DNA of 64,000 nt from Rosenbergiella australiborealis (GTDB taxonomy: Bacteria; Pseudomonadota; Gammaproteobacteria; Enterobacterales; Enterobacteriaceae): contig NZ_JABBFO010000001.1 in assembly GCF_018494035.1 (NCBI RefSeq), forward strand, positions 62,001 through 126,000. Reading direction: 5' to 3'. The notes beneath the pieces are model-generated. The model was given only the letters and a program-made list of their open reading frames with translations, was not told the DNA's origin and made no database searches. The first letter of the stretch is position 1; each line of letters opens with the position of its first letter. The position numbers and the translations under genes are program-made. This document shows, piece after piece, positions 59,352 to 64,000 of this stretch.

Positions 59352-62207
59352 TTAGAGTGCAGCAATCACACCCTGTTGTTCGATAATTTTTGCCTTAGCA
59401 TGTTCTAAATCGGTTAACCGCTCACGCTCTTTTGCGACGACCGCTTCGGGAGCGCGGGCGACAAAGCCCTCATTAGCCAATTTCGTGGCGATTTTTTCAA
59501 TCTCGATATCGATTTTACTCAGCTCTTTCGCAAGACGCTCCAACTCCACGTCTTTATTGATTAAGCCCGCCATTGGAATTAGAAGCTCCGCGCCGTCGAC
59601 GAGTTTAGTCACGGAGACTGGACCTTTATCCTCTGAACTCAGGATAGTAATAGTTTCCAGCTTCGCTAAACGTTTCAGGAACGTAAGGTTTGCTGCGACG
59701 CGTCGCTCAACTTCGGTAGTGGCGCCACGTAGCAGTAATTCCAGTGGTTTACTTGGCGAGATATTCATCTCGGCACGAATATTACGTACTGCGATAATGG
59801 CTTGCTTGATCCATTCAATATCGCTTTGTGCTTGCGGATCTTCCTTTTGTGCAGACCACTCAGGGAAGGCTTGCAGCATTAAGGTATCATCAGTAATCCC
59901 TTTCAGCACTTTCACCCGTTGCCAGATAGTTTCTGTAATGTACGGGATGATCGGATGAGCTAAGCGTAAAAGTGCTTCTAGCACATTGACTAAGGTATTA
60001 CGGGTTCCACGTAATTCCGCTTCGCTACCACTATTCATGACCGGTTTAGTGAGTTCTAAATACCAGTCACAGAATTGGTTCCAAGTGAAATCGTAAAGTA
60101 AGTTTGCGGCAATATCGAAGCGGTAAGTATCTAGGGCCTCGCGGTAGGCTTTTACTGTACGGTTAAATTCACTCAGAATCCAACGATCGGCCAAAGACAG
60201 CACTTGCTCACCTCCTTGGAAACCGCAATCTTGCTCTTCGGTATTCATCAGAACAAAACGGCTCGCATTCCATAATTTATTACAGAAGTTGCGATAGCCC
60301 TCAAGACGCTTCATATCCCAATTAATATCGCGTCCGGTTGAGGCTAATGCGGCAAGGGTAAAACGCAGCGCATCCGTACCGGAAGGCTCGATACCATTAG
60401 GGAACTGCTTCTCGGTCCGTTTACGGATTTTTTCAGCCAACTGTGGCTGCATCATATTACCGGTACGTTTCTCAAGAAGTGCTTCTAAAGAGATACCATC
60501 CACCATGTCTAAAGGATCGATCACGTTTCCTTTAGATTTGGACATTTTTTGCCCTTCTTCATCGCGGATCAGACCGGTCATATAGACGGTCTTAAATGGA
60601 ACCTGTGGTTTACCTTGTTCATCTTTTATAAAGTGCATGGTCAGCATGATCATGCGGGCAATCCAGAAAAAGATAATATCAAAGCCGCTGACAATCACAT
60701 TGGTCGGATGGAAAGTTCGTAGTGCTTCAGTATTTTCTGGCCAACCCAAGGTTGAGAACGTCCACAGTCCAGAAGAGAACCAGGTATCTAAGACATCTTC
60801 GTCTTGTGTCAGAACAATGGTATCGGCAAGGTTATTTTCGTGACGGACTTCTTCTTCATTACGTCCGACATAGACGCGCCCAGCTTCGTCATACCATGCG
60901 GGGATGCGGTGTCCCCACCAAAGTTGTCGAGAGATACACCAGTCTTGGATATCGCGCATCCATGAGTAGTACATATTCTCATATTGCTTCGGTACAAACT
61001 GGATATCGCCATTTTCTACTGCTTCTACCGCGACTTTTGCTAAAGGAGCCGTACGTACATACCATTGGTCAGTCAGCATTGGTTCGATCACGACACCACC
61101 ACGGTCACCATAAGGAACGGTTAAATCGTGAGGCTTAATCTCTTCCAGTAATCCTAGCTTTTCAACTGCGGTGACAATCGCTTTACGGGCGGCGAAGCGC
61201 TCGAGACCAGCAAAAGCGGTAGGGATATCGCAGGAGTACGCATCACATTCTTCACCATTAGTATCAAACACTTGTGCTTCTTGGCGAATATCGCCATCAA
61301 AGGTCAAGATATTGATCATCGGTAGTTTATGACGGCGTCCAACTTCATAGTCATTGAAGTCATGGGCAGGCGTAATTTTAACGCAACCCGTGCCCTTGGT
61401 CATATCCGCATGTTCGTCCCCTAAAATAGGGATACGACGGTTGACCAGCGGAAGCAGAAGTTCCTTACCAATCAGCGCGGCATAACGAGGATCTTCTGGG
61501 TTGACGGCTACACCGGTATCCCCTAATAGGGTTTCAGGGCGCGTAGTCGCCACTACAATGTAGTCTTTTCCATCTGCAGTCTTAACGCCATCGGCAAGAG
61601 GATAGCGGATATGCCACATTGAGCCTTTTGACTCGCGGTTTTCAACTTCAAGGTCAGAAATCGCTGTACGGAGTTTCGGGTCCCAGTTAACTAAGCGCTT
61701 GCCACGGTAGATCAAATTCTCATTGTATAAGCGGACAAAGACTTCTTTTACTGCATTGGAAAGCCCATCATCCATGGTGAAGCGTTCACGTTCCCAATCA
61801 ACAGAGTTACCAAGGCGGCGCATCTGGTTGGTAATGTTGCCGCCTGATTCGGCTTTCCACTGCCAAATTTTATCAATAAAGGCATCACGGCCATAATCCT
61901 GACGGGTTTTGCCTTCTTCCGCAGCGATTTTACGTTCAACCACCATTTGGGTAGCGATACCGGCATGGTCGGTACCCGCTTGCCATAAGGTATTTTTGCC
62001 TTGCATGCGTTGGTAACGCACTAAGGTATCCATAATGGTTTGTTGGAAAGCATGACCCATATGTAAGCTGCCGGTGACATTCGGCGGGGGGATCATGATG
62101 CAGTAGCTTTCTTTACTCTGATCGCCATGCGGTTTGAAGTAGCCTTGCTTTTCCCAGTGCTCATAAAGCGGCTGTTCGATCTCTTGCGGGTTATATGTTT
62201 TATCCAT
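59352..62207 (-). CDS. valS: valine--tRNA ligase ValS
   Basis: 951 aa, same length as E. coli ValS. HIGH-type motif [13 protein letters not shown] (about 42-54), editing domain with [27 protein letters not shown] in [12 protein letters not shown] (about 554-558), anticodon-binding domain, and a C-terminal coiled-coil arm ([40 protein letters not shown]). 5 bp downstream of holC; E. coli has the same pepA-holC-valS order. Confidence 0.98.
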   Translation of the reverse strand: MDKTYNPQEIEQPLYEHWEKQGYFKPHGDQSKESYCIMIPPPNVTGSLHMGHAFQQTIMDTLVRYQRMQGKNTLWQAGTDHAGIATQMVVERKIAAEEGKTRQDYGRDAFIDKIWQWKAESGGNITNQMRRLGNSVDWERERFTMDDGLSNAVKEVFVRLYNENLIYRGKRLVNWDPKLRTAISDLEVENRESKGSMWHIRYPLADGVKTADGKDYIVVATTRPETLLGDTGVAVNPEDPRYAALIGKELLLPLVNRRIPILGDEHADMTKGTGCVKITPAHDFNDYEVGRRHKLPMINILTFDGDIRQEAQVFDTNGEECDAYSCDIPTAFAGLERFAARKAIVTAVEKLGLLEEIKPHDLTVPYGDRGGVVIEPMLTDQWYVRTAPLAKVAVEAVENGDIQFVPKQYENMYYSWMRDIQDWCISRQLWWGHRIPAWYDEAGRVYVGRNEEEVRHENNLADTIVLTQDEDVLDTWFSSGLWTFSTLGWPENTEALRTFHPTNVIVSGFDIIFFWIARMIMLTMHFIKDEQGKPQVPFKTVYMTGLIRDEEGQKMSKSKGNVIDPLDMVDGISLEALLEKRTGNMMQPQLAEKIRKRTEKQFPNGIEPSGTDALRFTLAALASTGRDINWDMKRLEGYRNFCNKLWNASRFVLMNTEEQDCGFQGGEQVLSLADRWILSEFNRTVKAYREALDTYRFDIAANLLYDFTWNQFCDWYLELTKPVMNSGSEAELRGTRNTLVNVLEALLRLAHPIIPYITETIWQRVKVLKGITDDTLMLQAFPEWSAQKEDPQAQSDIEWIKQAIIAVRNIRAEMNISPSKPLELLLRGATTEVERRVAANLTFLKRLAKLETITILSSEDKGPVSVTKLVDGAELLIPMAGLINKDVELERLAKELSKIDIEIEKIATKLANEGFVARAPEAVVAKERERLTDLEHAKAKIIEQQGVIAAL

Positions 62208-62212
62208 AGGAA

Positions 62213-62662
62213 TTATGCCGATGCTGCCGTTACAGTATTCAATTGAAATCCAGCACTGCGATACGCTTTATAGCGATCACGGGCCAGTTGTTTTAAGGTG
62301 TTTTCTTCGGGAACAAAGTCTACCACTTCATAGAATCCGGTGGCAAAGTCTGCAAAGTAGGGAAGTAGGCTAATTAATACTTCTCTCGCGCTACTTCCTC
62401 GCTTTTGTGGCCAAGCTAGCTCCACTGGCGCACCTTGACGTGGGCCTTCGCCCGCCAAATTATGCGGAACAAAAGCCTCTACTGGGCGTTGCCATAGCGC
62501 TTCATCCATCCGTAAGGCCTGTGCTTCGTCGTTACAGGCGATGAGAATACGTTTACCGTCACGCCAAAATTTAGCAGCGAGTTCACAGGCCTCGATTTCA
62601 GCTGCAGTAAGCGGCTGGTTCTCAGGATCTGCAGGGAGCAGGTAAAACGTCGCATTTTTCAT
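62213..62662 (-). CDS. holC: DNA polymerase III chi subunit HolC
   Basis: 149 aa (E. coli 147). Links the clamp loader to single-strand-binding protein through HolD. Conserved [65 protein letters not shown], and [16 protein letters not shown]. Lies between pepA and valS. Confidence 0.95.
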   Translation of the reverse strand: MKNATFYLLPADPENQPLTAAEIEACELAAKFWRDGKRILIACNDEAQALRMDEALWQRPVEAFVPHNLAGEGPRQGAPVELAWPQKRGSSAREVLISLLPYFADFATGFYEVVDFVPEENTLKQLARDRYKAYRSAGFQLNTVTAASA

Positions 62663-62691
62663 GGTTAGCCTGTTAACGATAAGAGGAGAAA

Positions 62692-62713
62692 AGGAACCTT
62701 ATAATAGGCTCCT
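62692..62713 (-). terminator. weak hairpin between pepA and holC
   Basis: Minus strand AGGAGCCT...AGGTTCCT with one mismatch followed by TTTTCTCC, 10 bp past the pepA stop. Likely a partial terminator before holC. Confidence 0.5.
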
Positions 62714-62722
62714 CAATTCCGT

Positions 62723-64000
62723 TTACTCTTCAGGGATTAATCCCGCCCGATTGAGTAAAAATTGCGAAAGTAATGGGACTGGGCGACCGGTCGCTCCTTT
62801 CGCTTTACCTGAACGCCAAGCCGTACCCGCAATATCGAGATGAGCCCAGTTATACTTACGGGCAAAGCGAGAGAGATAACAGCCTGCCGTAATCGCACCA
62901 CCAGCACGCCCGCCAATATTAGCGATATCGGCGAAATTAGACTCCAGTTGTTCTTGGTATTCGTCGGCGAGTGGTAAACGCCATGCCCGGTCACCGGCTT
63001 GTTCTGACGCACTGACTAATTCGTGAGCGAGTGGATTATGGTTAGACAGGAGTCCGCTAATATGGTGGCCTAATGCTACGATACAGGCACCGGTTAAGGT
63101 TGCGACATCAATGACCAACTCTGGGTCGAAACGCTCAACATAGGTGAGGGCATCACACAGTACCAGTCGACCTTCTGCATCAGTATTGAGTACCTCAACG
63201 GTTTGTCCTGACATGGTGGTCAGAATGTCACCAGGACGCAGGGATTTGCCATCAGGCATGTTTTCACAACCCGCCAAAATACCGACAACATTGAGCGGTA
63301 ATTTAAGCTCGGCGACCATGCGCATTACACCGTAGACGGTGGCGGCTCCACACATATCGTACTTCATTTCATCCATGGCTTCGCCTGGTTTGATAGAAAT
63401 CCCACCTGAATCGAATGTGAGACCTTTCCCTACCAAAACAATAGGTCGGCTGTCGGCGTCGGGATGGCCTTTATATTCAATCACCGACATCAAGGATTCA
63501 AAGTGCGACCCTGCACCGACGGCTAGGTAAGCGTTCATGCCTAGCTCTTTCATCTGCTGTTCACCAATGACACGCGTAGTAATATGGTTACTGTTAGCAT
63601 CGGCTAACTGACGCGCTTGCGAAGCAAGATAAGCTGGGTTACAGATATTGGGCGGCATGTTGCCAAGATCTTTTGCGGCTTGCACACCAGAGGCAATGGC
63701 TAAACCATGTTGAATCGCACGTTCACCACTGGTGAGTTCACGACGAGTCGGGACATTAAACACTAATTTGCGTAGTGGGCGACGTGGTTCAACTCGATTG
63801 CTTTTTAGCTGATCAAATGAGTAAAGGGACTCTTTCGCAGTCTCAACGGCTTGGCGTACTTTCCAATAGTTATTACGTCCTTTAACGTGTAACTCGGTCA
63901 GAAAGCATACCGCCTCCATTGAGCCGGTTTCGTTTAACGTGCTAATGGTCTTTTGAATGATTTGCTTATATTGACGCTCATCTAACTCACGTTCTTTACC
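62723..64000 (-). CDS. pepA: leucyl aminopeptidase PepA (N-terminus beyond right edge)
   Basis: The frame is open from the right edge ([17 protein letters not shown]...) to the stop at 62723, 425 codons of about 503; the internal Met at 63919 is not the start. M17 family dizinc aminopeptidase, which also acts as the Xer accessory protein and carAB regulator in E. coli. Metal/catalytic motifs are [31 protein letters not shown] and the signature [17 protein letters not shown]-terminus [11 protein letters not shown]-type ([34 protein letters not shown]). Confidence 0.97.
   Translation of the reverse strand, partial: GKERELDERQYKQIIQKTISTLNETGSMEAVCFLTELHVKGRNNYWKVRQAVETAKESLYSFDQLKSNRVEPRRPLRKLVFNVPTRRELTSGERAIQHGLAIASGVQAAKDLGNMPPNICNPAYLASQARQLADANSNHITTRVIGEQQMKELGMNAYLAVGAGSHFESLMSVIEYKGHPDADSRPIVLVGKGLTFDSGGISIKPGEAMDEMKYDMCGAATVYGVMRMVAELKLPLNVVGILAGCENMPDGKSLRPGDILTTMSGQTVEVLNTDAEGRLVLCDALTYVERFDPELVIDVATLTGACIVALGHHISGLLSNHNPLAHELVSASEQAGDRAWRLPLADEYQEQLESNFADIANIGGRAGGAITAGCYLSRFARKYNWAHLDIAGTAWRSGKAKGATGRPVPLLSQFLLNRAGLIPEE

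Noticed and set aside
59485-59958. 157-codon plus-strand frame opposite valS
   Set aside because: Antisense shadow of the valS C-terminal region with Ser/Ile-rich composition and no ribosome site.

Overview
The window is chromosomal DNA of an Enterobacterales species. Nearly every protein is close in length and sequence to its E. coli or Salmonella counterpart, and the housekeeping gene order is enterobacterial. The moderate A+T content, the gene set and some gene losses hint at the Erwiniaceae side of the order (Rosenbergiella- or Tatumella-like), but this is inference and not demonstrated. No phage, CRISPR array, intact insertion sequence or toxin/antitoxin system was seen, and no clearly new defence or biosynthetic system. 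The novelty is in gene arrangement and regulatory detail.

Layout. (1) 1-14.4 kb: enterobactin iron acquisition, with entE (cut by the left edge) and entC on the minus strand, fepB-fepD-fepG-fepC as one plus-strand operon, fes-entF on the minus strand, and fepA on the plus strand. Fur-box-like sites lie between entC/fepB and between fes/fepA. entS and the MbtH-like gene ybdZ are not in the places where E. coli has them. (2) 14.4-22.7 kb: dacB, greA, yhbY, rlmE, ftsH, folP, glmM, secG and tRNA-Leu(GAG), as in E. coli. (3) 22.9-30.3 kb: the complete lipid A aminoarabinose operon arnBCADTEF on the minus strand, sitting between tRNA-Leu and tRNA-fMet where E. coli has argG, with a PhoP-box-like repeat upstream. 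(4) 30.7-45.4 kb: tRNA-fMet, rimP-nusA-infB-rbfA-truB-rpsO-pnp, nlpI, deaD, then a reduced yhb block (yhbW, yhbS, yhbQ, yhbP). (5) 45.4-54.9 kb: ridA, pyrI-pyrB with leader peptide pyrL and attenuator, then an arginine deiminase operon (arcA-arcC-arcB-YfcC-type transporter-ArgR paralogue), anabolic argI behind ARG boxes, and rraB. This matches the Salmonella STM4463-4467 arrangement. (6) 54.9-64 kb: miaE, glnHPQ behind a sigma-54-type promoter, an RpiR-family regulator, valS, holC, and pepA cut by the right edge.

How it works together. The iron block activates and assembles 2,3-dihydroxybenzoate and serine (EntC/E/F), imports ferric enterobactin (FepA/B/D/G/C) and releases iron (Fes). The arn block remodels lipid A against cationic peptides. 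The arc block ferments arginine to ornithine, CO2, NH3 and ATP, while pyrBI and argI use the same carbamoyl phosphate anabolically. The 31-43 kb block is the translation, ribosome assembly and RNA decay core.
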